A DNA stretch of 64,000 bases from a bacterium (GTDB taxonomy: Bacteria; Krumholzibacteriota; Krumholzibacteriia; LZORAL124-64-63). The translations under genes and the position numbers were made by a program. The notes beneath the pieces were generated by a model. It saw nothing but the letters and a program-made list of their open reading frames with translations, made no database searches and was not told where the DNA came from. The stretch is taken from positions 1 to 64,000 of the forward strand of contig JAAEQC010000177.1 in the NCBI GenBank assembly GCA_024231905.1. The letters run 5' to 3'. Shown piece by piece: positions 52,907-61,637 of the stretch (the stretch's first letter is position 1; each line of letters begins with the position of its first letter).

Positions 52907-53974
52907 CTACAGTTGCGTGCCCGTGAGGGGCAGGATGCGGTCCAGGGCGTCGAAGGTAGGCATGGACGGGCAGATGGTGTGCGCGTCCGGGTTCCGCAGG
53001 ACCCACTGGAAGCTCTTGAGGTCCAGCTCGTCCTGGGTGGTGATGCCGTGCTCGGCCACGAAGGGCTTGCTGGCCTCGAAGGCCTGCTGGAAGTTCTCGC
53101 CCTCGCGTTCGATGTAGGTCCGGATGCGGTCGAAGGCAGCCTCGCCGGTGACCCCGGTGTTGGATAGGTATTCGAGCCATTCCTGGATCTGTGGGCTGGG
53201 GTTCTCCTCGTCCAGCACCGGCACTTCCAGGAGCCCCGTGGCCGACTTCATGATGGTCGTTCCGATGTTCTTGTCCTTGCACACCTTCAGCACGCGCTCG
53301 CCCTCCTCGGCGTTGACGAAGCCGTAGGACAGCAGCATCACGTCGTAATGCCCCACCTCGGCCGCCTTGATGAGGACCGTGTCCATGGCGTCGGGCTCGT
53401 CGCCCCGCGGACCGTGGCTGCTGATGCCGGCGTGCTTGAGCTTGCCCTCCTGCTTGAGCTGGGCGCAGGCGTCCAGGAAGGGCTGGTACTCCACGAGCTT
53501 CAGGTCGGCGATGCCGTGGCAGTACAGGGCGTCCACATAGTCGGTCTGCAGACGCCCGAGGCACGCGTTGAAGCGCTCGACGAGGTTCTGTTGGTCGGGC
53601 GCGTCGTCGATGCCCAGCTTGGTGACGATGAAGATCTTCTCGCGCTCCATGAACTGCATGGCCTCGCCGATCTTGGTCTCCGAGTCCCCGTTGCCGTACA
53701 CCTCCGCCGTGTCGAAGAGGTTGATGCCGTGGTCGTAGGCGTAGCGCACCACGTTGGACTCGGCGATGCTGCCGCAACCCATGCTGATGTCGCTCACCTG
53801 GAAGCCGGTGCGACCCAGGGTGCGGAAGCGGGAGATGCTGGGCGTTCCCTCGGCTGCCAGCGCACGTCCCAGGAAAGGAGCCGCCGTCACACCTAGGGCG
53901 GCCGCGCCGCTCGCCACCAGGAATCCGCGGCGGGTCAGGCCGCCCGTCTGCGTCTCGGAATTCTTCCTCATCAT
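52907..53974 (-). CDS. Tat-exported aldo/keto reductase
   Basis: 355 residues. A twin-arginine signal (LTRRGFLVASGAA, about 13-25) precedes an AKR barrel with the full catalytic tetrad: D88 and Y93 (NLFDTAEVYGNG), K119 (VTKLG) and H153 (YCHGI). AKRs normally use NADPH, which is absent from the periplasm. A Tat signal means it is folded before export and may carry bound cofactor out or be reduced another way. The neighbouring NapH-like Fe-S membrane protein could supply electrons. The second ATG codon at 53971 is an alternative start. Confidence 0.9.
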   Translation of the reverse strand: MMRKNSETQTGGLTRRGFLVASGAAALGVTAAPFLGRALAAEGTPSISRFRTLGRTGFQVSDISMGCGSIAESNVVRYAYDHGINLFDTAEVYGNGDSETKIGEAMQFMEREKIFIVTKLGIDDAPDQQNLVERFNACLGRLQTDYVDALYCHGIADLKLVEYQPFLDACAQLKQEGKLKHAGISSHGPRGDEPDAMDTVLIKAAEVGHYDVMLLSYGFVNAEEGERVLKVCKDKNIGTTIMKSATGLLEVPVLDEENPSPQIQEWLEYLSNTGVTGEAAFDRIRTYIEREGENFQQAFEASKPFVAEHGITTQDELDLKSFQWVLRNPDAHTICPSMPTFDALDRILPLTGTQL

Positions 53975-53988
53975 GGTTCTTCCTCTCT

Positions 53989-55671
53989 CTAATAGCCGTA
54001 GGGGCTGTCACTCGATTCACTATCCGTTGGACCGTAAGGATCGGCGCCGTAGCCGTCGCCACCGGTGAGGATCGGCTGGTTGTCCGGATGCCGGTCCTCG
54101 TTGGCGCTGACCACGCGGATGGCCGCCTTGTCCCTGAACACGCACTTGGTCTCGCAGATGCCGCACCCGGTGCAGCGTCCCGGGTCCACCCGGGGGAACT
54201 TGATGGTGTTGACGTTGCCGTCCCGGTCTATCACCTCGCGCAACTCGAAGGTGATGGCCTTGTCCGGCACCGGGCAATGCTCCTCGCAAACGATGCACTC
54301 GCGGCCGAAGGCAAAGGGCAGGCAGCGCGTGGTGTCGAAGATCGCCAGGCCGATCTTCACCGGTTTCTTCACCGCCAGTTCCAGGGGCCGGATGGCCTCG
54401 GTGGGACAGACCTGGCCACAGGCGTGGCACTCGAACTCGCACCAGCCGATGGCCGGCACCAGCACCGGAGACCACAGGCCCTCCAGTCCCGCCTCGGACC
54501 AGGTGGGCTGCAGGCCGCCCGAAGGACAGGTCTGCATGCAAAGACCGCACTTGATGCAGCGTTGCAGGAATTCCCGCTCGGGACGGGCGCCGGGCGGACG
54601 GATCAGGGCCGGGTTGTAGGTCTTGGCGTTGGCCGCCGGGGTGATCCGCATCATGGACAGGGTCGCCACACCCCCCGCCGCCGCGGCCAGGGAGCGCCGT
54701 TTGCCCAGGTCGATACTGCCGGAAGATGTCTTGCGCACCGGGGGGAACCACTTGAAATCGAGCCCCTGGTTCGAGCACGAGCCCACGCAGTTCCAGCAGC
54801 CGAAGCACTCGGTGCCGAGCCACTCCCCCGGTTTCTCCGGCTGGGCGGCGGCCGGGCACGAGAGGGTGCACTTGAGGCAGCCGTCACAGGCGTCCGGATC
54901 GCTGGTCAGACGCAGCAACGGGCGGAAGGAGGCCAGACCCAGCAACCCGCCCAGGGGGCACAGGTAGCGGCACCAGAACCGGTTGCGGACCAGGTTCAGC
55001 ACCAGCGCGACGGTGAAGATCAGGAACACCACGGCGGTCCCCGAAAAGACCCGCAGTTCCGTGGCCGTGACCCGCTCCTGCCACCAGCGGTACACGGGTT
55101 CGGTCAGGTCGCGCAGGTGCAGGGAGCCCAGGTGCGGATCCGCCAGGTACACCCCGTTGGCCACGGAACTCATGGCGATGTCCGCCGCCGGAAGGACCGT
55201 CAACGAGACGCTACGGTAGAGCAGGGAAAAGGGGTCCAGCACGCCCACCCACTGGGCGCCCAGGGCCGTCATCACGAGCAGGGCCGCCAGGATATAATAC
55301 TTGGCCCTTTGCCAGCGGTTGAACTGCTCGGTGCGCTTGACCACGCGACGGAACTGCCGGCGCAGGCTCGACACGGCGTTGTTCAGGGTGCCGAAGGGGC
55401 AGAACCAGCCGCAGAAGACCCGTCCGAAGACCAGGGTGACCAGGAGCGTGACCAGGCCCAGCAGGGAGATCCCTTCGAGGGTGTGGGTGGCCAGCCAGGA
55501 AGCGACCATCACCAGGGGGTCCAGATCGAAGAAGAGATCCACCGGCGAGTCGGGAGCGGCGCCGTCGGCGGGACGGTTGGCCGTCAGCAGGTACAGGAAC
55601 GCGGCCAGGACCAGCGTCTGCACCGTGCGGCGCAGCCAGATGATGCGGCGGGCCCGGGTGACCGTGCTCAC
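53989..55671 (-). CDS. NapH/MauN-like polyferredoxin membrane protein
   Basis: 560 residues from a GTG at 55671 that overlaps the DUF362 stop by four bases (GTGA). The N-terminal half has about five membrane helices with the NapH-type FCGWFCPFGTL and CRYLCPLGG motifs. The rest is rich in cluster ligands: CDGCLKCTLSC, CFGCWNC, CIKCGLCMQTC, CHACGQVC, CIVCEEHC and CTGCGICETKC, enough for about six 4Fe-4S clusters. An internal RRSLAAAAGG segment resembles a Tat-type motif before the second ferredoxin part, which hints at an ancestral fusion of a NapH and a NapG-like protein. It should move electrons from quinol to periplasmic partners. Confidence 0.9.
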   Translation of the reverse strand: MSTVTRARRIIWLRRTVQTLVLAAFLYLLTANRPADGAAPDSPVDLFFDLDPLVMVASWLATHTLEGISLLGLVTLLVTLVFGRVFCGWFCPFGTLNNAVSSLRRQFRRVVKRTEQFNRWQRAKYYILAALLVMTALGAQWVGVLDPFSLLYRSVSLTVLPAADIAMSSVANGVYLADPHLGSLHLRDLTEPVYRWWQERVTATELRVFSGTAVVFLIFTVALVLNLVRNRFWCRYLCPLGGLLGLASFRPLLRLTSDPDACDGCLKCTLSCPAAAQPEKPGEWLGTECFGCWNCVGSCSNQGLDFKWFPPVRKTSSGSIDLGKRRSLAAAAGGVATLSMMRITPAANAKTYNPALIRPPGARPEREFLQRCIKCGLCMQTCPSGGLQPTWSEAGLEGLWSPVLVPAIGWCEFECHACGQVCPTEAIRPLELAVKKPVKIGLAIFDTTRCLPFAFGRECIVCEEHCPVPDKAITFELREVIDRDGNVNTIKFPRVDPGRCTGCGICETKCVFRDKAAIRVVSANEDRHPDNQPILTGGDGYGADPYGPTDSESSDSPYGY

Positions 55672-56615
55672 GTGAGGATCTTCTCCACCGGCTTCAAGGA
55701 GGCGAAGTCGAGGGTGCCCAGGCCCCGCTGGGCGGCGCCGGCAACGTGGCCGATCTCCGCCGGATCGTGGCCCAGCAGGGAGGCTCCGAAGGCGTCCAGG
55801 GCCACGATGTCCGTACTCGCGGCCACGATGCCGCGCACCTCGACGTCGTTGGGATCCCCACCCTGGGGACCATGGTCCGTGAGCACCCGTACGGCGTCCA
55901 TGACCGTCAGTTGCGGCTGCATGAAACGGGTGACGTCGGCCAGGCAGGCGTCCATGTTCTGGTGCCAGGAGCTGCGATTGCCCCCGATGACGCCCATGTA
56001 GTTCTTCATTGCCAGGGAGCAGCGGGTCAGGCCGTGGTGCTTGACGATGGGGACGCTGATCACGAGATCGGCCTCGGCCACCTCCAGGTAGATGGGCCAG
56101 TCCTCGAGGAACTCGCCGCCCAGGGGCATGTCCTTGAAGCGTTTGGCGTCCAGGTAGACCGTCTTGCCGCCGGCGGCCTCCACGGCCTTGGCGATACCGC
56201 TGTTGCGGTAGGCCTGGCGGGCCGGGTGGCAGGGATGGTCCCCCACCTTGACCGTCTTGGCGCCGGCGTCCTTACACAGGCGCACCAGGGTGCCCACCAC
56301 GTCGGGATTCGTGTTGGCAGCCAGCTCGGGCCGGCGGTTCCAGCCGATATTGGGCTTGATCCAGATGGTGTCGCCACCGTTCACGAAGCGTTCCATGCCG
56401 CCCAGGGAGGCGACGGCCGCCTCGGTGAGGCCAACGGCGGCCAGAGTCAGGTCGGCGCTCGCCAACTTGGCCTCATCCCAGCGGGCGATGGCCATGGCCG
56501 GCGGCGTGTCCTGGGCCAGGGCCGACTCCACCAGGGCCGAGAAGTCGGCGGCCAGCAGTCCGCCCCCCACCAGGGCCGATGTCTTCAGGAATGCGCGACG
56601 GGTCGGATCGGACAT
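55668..56615 (-). CDS. Tat-exported DUF362 protein
   Basis: 315 residues from the ATG at 56615. The Tat signal reads TRRAFLKTSALVGG (about 5-18). The DUF362 core is clear: IWIKPNIGWNRRPELAANTNPDVVGTL, GDHPCHPARQAYRNSGI, ISVPIVKHHGLTRCSLAMKNYMGVIGG. DUF362 proteins are frequently linked to Fe-S proteins, and their reaction is unknown. It overlaps the NapH-like gene, so the two should be made together. Confidence 0.88.
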   Translation of the reverse strand: MSDPTRRAFLKTSALVGGGLLAADFSALVESALAQDTPPAMAIARWDEAKLASADLTLAAVGLTEAAVASLGGMERFVNGGDTIWIKPNIGWNRRPELAANTNPDVVGTLVRLCKDAGAKTVKVGDHPCHPARQAYRNSGIAKAVEAAGGKTVYLDAKRFKDMPLGGEFLEDWPIYLEVAEADLVISVPIVKHHGLTRCSLAMKNYMGVIGGNRSSWHQNMDACLADVTRFMQPQLTVMDAVRVLTDHGPQGGDPNDVEVRGIVAASTDIVALDAFGASLLGHDPAEIGHVAGAAQRGLGTLDFASLKPVEKILT

Positions 56616-56643
56616 GGTTGAGCCTCCGCGGCGAAGTTCCGGT

Positions 56644-57159
56644 TCAGAGGACCTTCTTGATCTCCCGCCAGCGGCAGACGAGCGCACCGGCCAGGAGAAT
56701 GAACGAGAACGTCACGAGCTGGTAGACCGGGGGCGTGGCCACCAGGTCGCCGCCGAGCAGGGCGGTCCGGATCAGCACGTACTTGGCGCCGTAGTAGAGG
56801 GCCTTGCTGGCCACCACCGAGACCGACGCCGCGAGCAGGAAGCGCTCCGAACCCCGGGCCAGGGCGTAGAACACGAGCACGTTGAGGACGAGTTCGCCCT
56901 GGATCAGTACGACCTTCGGAAAGACCGGATGCCCGCTGGTGAGCATGGACAGCAACGGCAACCACAGGGCCATGACCAACGCATTGCGGCGGCTCGACCA
57001 GAGGATGGCCCCGAAGAGCAGCAGGCGCATGGGTTCGAATTTGTACAGAGGGAAGGCCGTGGCGTGGGACAGGCTGGGTATGGCCACCACGGCGGCGCAG
57101 AGCAGCACGTTCAGCGAGATCACCCTGACGACAGGGCGATCGAGGGCAAGCGTGGTCAT
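56644..57159 (-). CDS. Membrane protein, resembling an ECF-type S component
   Basis: 171 residues from the ATG at 57159; a GTG 14 codons upstream is possible. Five to six hydrophobic helices are present, with short loops. A segment around LLSMLTSGHPVFPKVVLIQGELVLNV recalls the substrate-binding S components of energy-coupling-factor vitamin transporters, but the match is only a general impression. It lies 28 bases upstream of the DUF362 gene as the first gene of the operon. If it is an S component, the operon might handle a vitamin-like cofactor. Confidence 0.6.
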   Translation of the reverse strand: MTTLALDRPVVRVISLNVLLCAAVVAIPSLSHATAFPLYKFEPMRLLLFGAILWSSRRNALVMALWLPLLSMLTSGHPVFPKVVLIQGELVLNVLVFYALARGSERFLLAASVSVVASKALYYGAKYVLIRTALLGGDLVATPPVYQLVTFSFILLAGALVCRWREIKKVL

Positions 57160-57252
57160 GGGCACCTCCAGGTGTCTCGGGACCACACGAATGTACCACA
57201 CTCTGCCGGGTTGTCTGCGAGCGGTTTTCAGATCGCCTGACCGGGCCGCCGC

Positions 57253-60228
57253 CTACCGCACCAGCGTGATCTTCCGGCTCAGCACCTCGCCGTCGACCCG
57301 CAGCCGCGCCACGTAGTGACCGCTGGCCGCGGCGCGTCCCGCGTTGTCGTGGCCGGTCCAGGCTTCCAGATGTTGACCGGGTTCCAGGCGCCCGTTCAGC
57401 AACGTCGCCACCCGCCGGCCGCGCAGGTCGTACACGTCCAGGGCCACGTCCGCACTCTGTGGCAGCATGAACGAGAAGACCGTCCGGTCGTGGACCGGGT
57501 TGGGCTGCGGCGCGGCGAAGCTGACGAGCGTGGCTGCCTCCTCCTCACCGACAGCGCTGACCAGGTTCTCGTCGCAGTCGATGCAGCTGGACCGCTTGGC
57601 GTCGTAGTAGGCCATGGGCCAGGCGTCGCGCGGACCACCGGACGGCTGCCCGAGACTACAGGCGAAGATGAAGCCCTCGGCGAGCCAGACGGCATCCAGG
57701 ATACCGTCATTGTCCAGGTCACCCACCGAGGGCGAGATGGCCAAGCCGGGAGTGATCGGCTGGGGCCAGCCGGGCATCTCCCCACCCTTGTAGTGCCAAG
57801 CGTGCAGGGCGCCGTCCAGGTCGGGAAAGAGGAGTTCGGCGGCGTCGCCGTCCAGGGGCGCCAGGACCGGCGTCAGGGGCACGTCCGCAGGCATGGTCAC
57901 CGGGAAGCCGTCGGAGGTGGAGCCGTCCTTGCCCACGCAGTGGATCTGGTTGTCGGCCCCGATGAAGACGAGCTCCCATGAATCGCCGGGCAGAATCGAG
58001 GCGGCGGCGACACCGGTCAGGGAAACACCGGTGCCCGTGTCCACGGGCCAACCCGTACTATGATCCACGCCGCCGTTATCCAGCAGGTAGGCGCGACCGT
58101 CCCGGGTCGTGAGGGCGACCTCCACGTCATCGTCGTCGTCGATGTCCAGCAGGGCGGGCGGTCCCGTGATCGGGGCGGCCATTCGCCTGCTCCACTCGTT
58201 GCCGCCGGGCCGCATGCTGACGGCGAAGACGTCGGTGTCGAGGCTGAAGACCGCTTCCGGTAAGCCGTCGCCGTCCAGGTCGCCGATGGCCGCCGGCGCG
58301 ATGGCCTCGCCCGCACTCCCGAAGTAGAAGCGGTAGTCGGTGCCCGGCGGAAGCTCGCCGTCGGAATCGAGGAAAAACAGGCACTTGTTCTGGAGGACGG
58401 CGATCTGGCGCGGTTCGGGGCCGCCGAAGGCACCGATGGAAACGAAAGCCTGTCCGGGGGGATTGCCCGCCAGGGCGACCCAGGCCACGGTGCCGTCCGG
58501 GTTGACGGCCATGACGTCGCCCAGGGAGGTGCCGACCACGACCAGGGGCACTCCGTCGCCGTCCAGATCGCCAATGGCGATGGACGCCTCGGAGTACCGG
58601 TGCCCCATCATGTCCAGCGGCCAGCCGTCCACGGCTGTCCCGTCGTGGTGCCAGGCGCCGAGCCTGCTGGTGCCGTAGCCGCAGATGATCTCCAGGTCGT
58701 CGTCGCCGTCCAGGTCGGCCAGGCAGGCGTCGGTTCCCGACCAATAGTGGAGATTCACCGGGAAGCCGGCCAGGGGCACGGGCCAGCCCGGATCGCCACG
58801 CCACTCGGCGTCGAAACGGACCTCCGAGGCCTCCCAGTACCCGGACACGTACTCGTGGGTGTACCAGGCGGTGGCCACGCGGTTGTCGCGGACCGGGTCC
58901 AGGACGATATCCATCTGCTGCATATACACGTCGTCGGGCAGCGACTCGAACGGATCCTGGGCGGACCAGACGGTGGGATCGGAGACTGACGCCGTAGCCA
59001 AGGCAGGATCGCTTGTGCCGTATGCCTTGCCCGCGAGAACCCAGCGGCCACGGCCCTCGTCCAGCACCAGATCCTCGACCGCGGTGAGCGTCGTCGAGTT
59101 GCCGCTGATGGTCTCGGTGAAGGACGAACCAGCATCCGCGGACACGAAGATGCCCGGGCTCCGAACCGAGATGTAGGACCCCGAATAGACGCCGCGCCGC
59201 TCGGTGATGACGACCTGGTCGCTGGTCCAGGAGGCGCCGATGCACGGCTCGTACTCCTCGATCCCGTTGGAGGTGGTGGTGAGGGCCCGCACGCTCTCCC
59301 AGGATGCGGCGCCGCCATCGCCGTAGCTCGGGACGCTGCGTACACGAATGGCGTCGTCCAGCGTGGTAGTGCCGTGGTCGAATTGGTAGGCCACGTGCAG
59401 GCGGCCACCATGCCCCAGGGCCAGGTCGGGGCACCGGTAGTGGCGGTCGTCCACGTTCAGGTTGGCGATGCGGTAGGGGGTCTCCCAGGTGGAGCCGAAA
59501 TCCAGGCTGCGGGTGAACCAGATGTCCGTGCCGGCGTCGTCGTCCCCCTCGGCCACGGCGTAGAGGAAGAAGGCGCCGGTCACGAAGTCGTCGGCCAGCA
59601 GGCGGGGTTTCTCGAATTCGATGCCCGCGGTGTCCATGACCGGAACCGCGGTGGCGTCGAAGTCGGGCGTGGCGTCGGCCAGGTCGGCCCAGGCGATCCA
59701 GGTCTGGTACACGTTGGGACCCGCCACGAAGTGCGAGCCGATGACATAGCAGCGGTCCACGCTTCCCTCGGCCACGACGACACGTGCATGCTGCCAGTAG
59801 TTGCCCGTGGCCGTGCCCAGGGTGCCCCAGAGAGACCAGGTGACCCCGCCGTCGCCGGAACGGTAGATGAAGATCTCCGTGCTGCCGGTGATGGAGCCGC
59901 CGGCTGTCACGATGTGATCGCCGTCGCTGGTCACGGCCAGACTGCTGGACGCGACCCAACCTTCGCCGTTCACGAGCACCGACACGCCGCCGGCCTTGTC
60001 TGGTGACTCCGCCCGTGCCGGGTCCCCGGGGACCTCGCCGGCCGGGGCTTCCCCCGCACTCTGGCCTGGCGCCGACAAGGCAGGCGCATTGTCCGCCGCC
60101 AGGAACGCACCCGCCGAGGGCACCGGCTCCGGCGCCGGAATCCGTTCCCGGGCCAGGCCAGGCGCAGCCAGGACGCAGATGAGGGCAGCAACGGTGAACA
60201 CGATGCGGCAACGGGCGATGGCGGGCAT
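57253..60228 (-). CDS. Secreted sialidase-like/FG-GAP-like propeller protein with FlgD-like C-terminal tail
   Basis: 991 residues. Signal peptide about 1-26. Residues about 90-450 contain BNR/sialidase-type Asp-box motifs (YRSGDGGVTWSLW, TRSLDFGSTWETP), and about 490-880 contain FG-GAP/VCBS-like blades (ADLDGDDDLEIICGYG, GDLDGDGVPLVVVG, GDLDGDGLPEAVFS, GDLDNDGILDAVW). The C-terminal 85 residues (PQPNPVHDRTVFSFML, VYDLRGRRVATLL, GHYVARLRV) are the surface-sorting tail also seen in the protein at 47645. No hydrolase active site is visible, so it is probably an adhesin or surface structural protein. Confidence 0.87.
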   Translation of the reverse strand: MPAIARCRIVFTVAALICVLAAPGLARERIPAPEPVPSAGAFLAADNAPALSAPGQSAGEAPAGEVPGDPARAESPDKAGGVSVLVNGEGWVASSSLAVTSDGDHIVTAGGSITGSTEIFIYRSGDGGVTWSLWGTLGTATGNYWQHARVVVAEGSVDRCYVIGSHFVAGPNVYQTWIAWADLADATPDFDATAVPVMDTAGIEFEKPRLLADDFVTGAFFLYAVAEGDDDAGTDIWFTRSLDFGSTWETPYRIANLNVDDRHYRCPDLALGHGGRLHVAYQFDHGTTTLDDAIRVRSVPSYGDGGAASWESVRALTTTSNGIEEYEPCIGASWTSDQVVITERRGVYSGSYISVRSPGIFVSADAGSSFTETISGNSTTLTAVEDLVLDEGRGRWVLAGKAYGTSDPALATASVSDPTVWSAQDPFESLPDDVYMQQMDIVLDPVRDNRVATAWYTHEYVSGYWEASEVRFDAEWRGDPGWPVPLAGFPVNLHYWSGTDACLADLDGDDDLEIICGYGTSRLGAWHHDGTAVDGWPLDMMGHRYSEASIAIGDLDGDGVPLVVVGTSLGDVMAVNPDGTVAWVALAGNPPGQAFVSIGAFGGPEPRQIAVLQNKCLFFLDSDGELPPGTDYRFYFGSAGEAIAPAAIGDLDGDGLPEAVFSLDTDVFAVSMRPGGNEWSRRMAAPITGPPALLDIDDDDDVEVALTTRDGRAYLLDNGGVDHSTGWPVDTGTGVSLTGVAAASILPGDSWELVFIGADNQIHCVGKDGSTSDGFPVTMPADVPLTPVLAPLDGDAAELLFPDLDGALHAWHYKGGEMPGWPQPITPGLAISPSVGDLDNDGILDAVWLAEGFIFACSLGQPSGGPRDAWPMAYYDAKRSSCIDCDENLVSAVGEEEAATLVSFAAPQPNPVHDRTVFSFMLPQSADVALDVYDLRGRRVATLLNGRLEPGQHLEAWTGHDNAGRAAASGHYVARLRVDGEVLSRKITLVR

Positions 60229-60301
60229 GGCTTCCTCCCGGGATGCGAGTCGATCCGATATGGATTGGGATCACACAAGGAAGGCCGATGACACAAAATT
60301 T

Positions 60302-60317
60302 CTCACGAATTCGTGAG
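60302..60317. promoter_or_regulatory. Perfect 16-base palindrome in a divergent promoter region
   Basis: ctcacgaattcgtgag is an exact palindrome, flanked by ttt on the left and caaaa on the right. It lies 74 bases upstream of the secreted propeller gene (minus strand) and 132 bases upstream of the lipoprotein gene (plus strand). It looks like an operator for a dimeric regulator. Confidence 0.5.
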
Positions 60318-60448
60318 TCAAAAGGTCGTCTGAAACCCTCAATCCCCTGGATTCCCGGCCCGCTGGAGCCTAGATTCACCCTTATCAATTCCCCGTCGCG
60401 GTTGTCGGCTTTTGCCGGATCCCCGCGCAACCCACAGAGGGAGATCCC

Positions 60449-61006
60449 ATGACCAAGAAGCTGATCCTCGTCACCGCCCTCGCCCTGCTGGTCGCCGGCT
60501 GCTCTGGCGAGAAGGCCGAGAACACCGCCGAGACCGCGGCCGCGGCCCCCACGGTCGTGTCCATCGTGGACTTCAACGCCCATGCCGCCGACTACGTGGA
60601 CCAGACGATCACCGTCACCGGCACCGTCGACCACGTGTGCAAGCACAGCGGCAAAAAGATGTTCATCATGGGTGACGACCCCGCGCACCGCCTGAAGATC
60701 GAGACCAGCGACAAGGTCCCCACCTTCGACATCGCCCTGGAAGGCTCCAAGGTCAGCGTGACCGGCATCGGCCGCGTCTTCAAGATGGACGCCGCCTACC
60801 TGGACAACTGGGAAGCCGAGACCTGCGCGGCCGAGGCCAAGTCCATCGCCGGCACCGGCAAAGACCACGAGGGCGAAACCGCGGAAGACCAGGCCAACGA
60901 GGCCCAGTCCAAGATCGACAACATGCGCAAGCAGCTAGCCGAGACCGGCGAGGAATTCGTCGGCTTCTATCACTTGGAGGCTGTCAGCTTCGAGGAGCTC
61001 CACTAG
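60449..61006 (+). CDS. Lipoprotein with OB-fold-like domain
   Basis: 185 residues. The lipobox VAGC (C18) is followed by a spacer and a beta-rich domain (about 40-130) with TITVTGTVDHVCKHSGKKMFI and KVSVTGIGRVFKMDAAY, the pattern of small OB-fold lipoproteins. The CKHSGKK motif keeps a Cys and a His that could bind metal. The last 50 residues are helical. The stop directly abuts the PepSY-type membrane gene, so the two are a pair. Confidence 0.8.
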   Translation: MTKKLILVTALALLVAGCSGEKAENTAETAAAAPTVVSIVDFNAHAADYVDQTITVTGTVDHVCKHSGKKMFIMGDDPAHRLKIETSDKVPTFDIALEGSKVSVTGIGRVFKMDAAYLDNWEAETCAAEAKSIAGTGKDHEGETAEDQANEAQSKIDNMRKQLAETGEEFVGFYHLEAVSFEELH

Positions 61007-61564
61007 ATGGCATTCAAGTGGCGCAAGTGGAACAACATCCTGCACCGCGACACGGGCTACTTGATCGTGGGCATGACCGTCATCTACTCCCTGTCGGGCA
61101 TCGCGCTCAACCACCGGCAGGACTGGAATCCCAACTACGAGATCTCTCACCAGGAAGTGCTCTGGCAGGGCGGGGTTCCCGCGGGCGACGTGGCCCGTGA
61201 CGACGTGCTTGGCTTCCTCGAGACCATGGGCGAGGGCGACGCCTACAAGCAGCACTACATCCCCGAGCCAGGCCAGGTGAAGATCTTCCTCCACGGCGGC
61301 AGCATCACCCTGGACCGGGCCACGGGCGCCGGCTACCTGGAGAGGATCCGGCGGCGGCCGGTCTTCTTCGAGGTGAACTTCCTGCACTACAACCCGGGAC
61401 GTCTGTGGACCTGGTTCTCGGACCTCTTCTGCGGCGTGCTCATCTTCGTGGCGATCACCGGCCTCTTCGTCCTCAAGGGACGCAAGGGCATCACCGGGCG
61501 CGGGGCGTGGCTCACGGCCATCGGCTTCGTATTACCGCTGGGGTTCCTGATCGCGTATCTCTAG
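61007..61564 (+). CDS. PepSY-associated transmembrane protein
   Basis: 185 residues starting immediately after the lipoprotein stop. RKWNNILHRDTGYLIVGMTVIYSLSGIALNHR is the first PepSY-type helix region, with H and N residues typical of these proteins. A periplasmic stretch (about 35-125) and two further helices (about 140-160 and 168-184) follow. Such proteins accompany TonB receptors and may bind or reduce iron or haem in the membrane. With the OB-fold lipoprotein it forms a two-gene operon that ends in a strong terminator. Confidence 0.82.
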   Translation: MAFKWRKWNNILHRDTGYLIVGMTVIYSLSGIALNHRQDWNPNYEISHQEVLWQGGVPAGDVARDDVLGFLETMGEGDAYKQHYIPEPGQVKIFLHGGSITLDRATGAGYLERIRRRPVFFEVNFLHYNPGRLWTWFSDLFCGVLIFVAITGLFVLKGRKGITGRGAWLTAIGFVLPLGFLIAYL

Positions 61565-61586
61565 ACCAACAAGGCGCTACGACACG

Positions 61587-61614
61587 AAAGGCAGGCCCCG
61601 CGGGGCCTGCCTTT
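61587..61614. terminator. Intrinsic terminator, probably bidirectional
   Basis: A perfect 14-base palindromic stem (aaaggcaggccccg / cggggcctgccttt) is followed by T on the plus strand and mirrored by A/T on the other side. It lies between the PepSY-type gene and the convergent lipoprotein gene ending at 61638. Confidence 0.9.
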
Positions 61615-61637
61615 TCGTCCATAGTCCGGTCCGCCGG

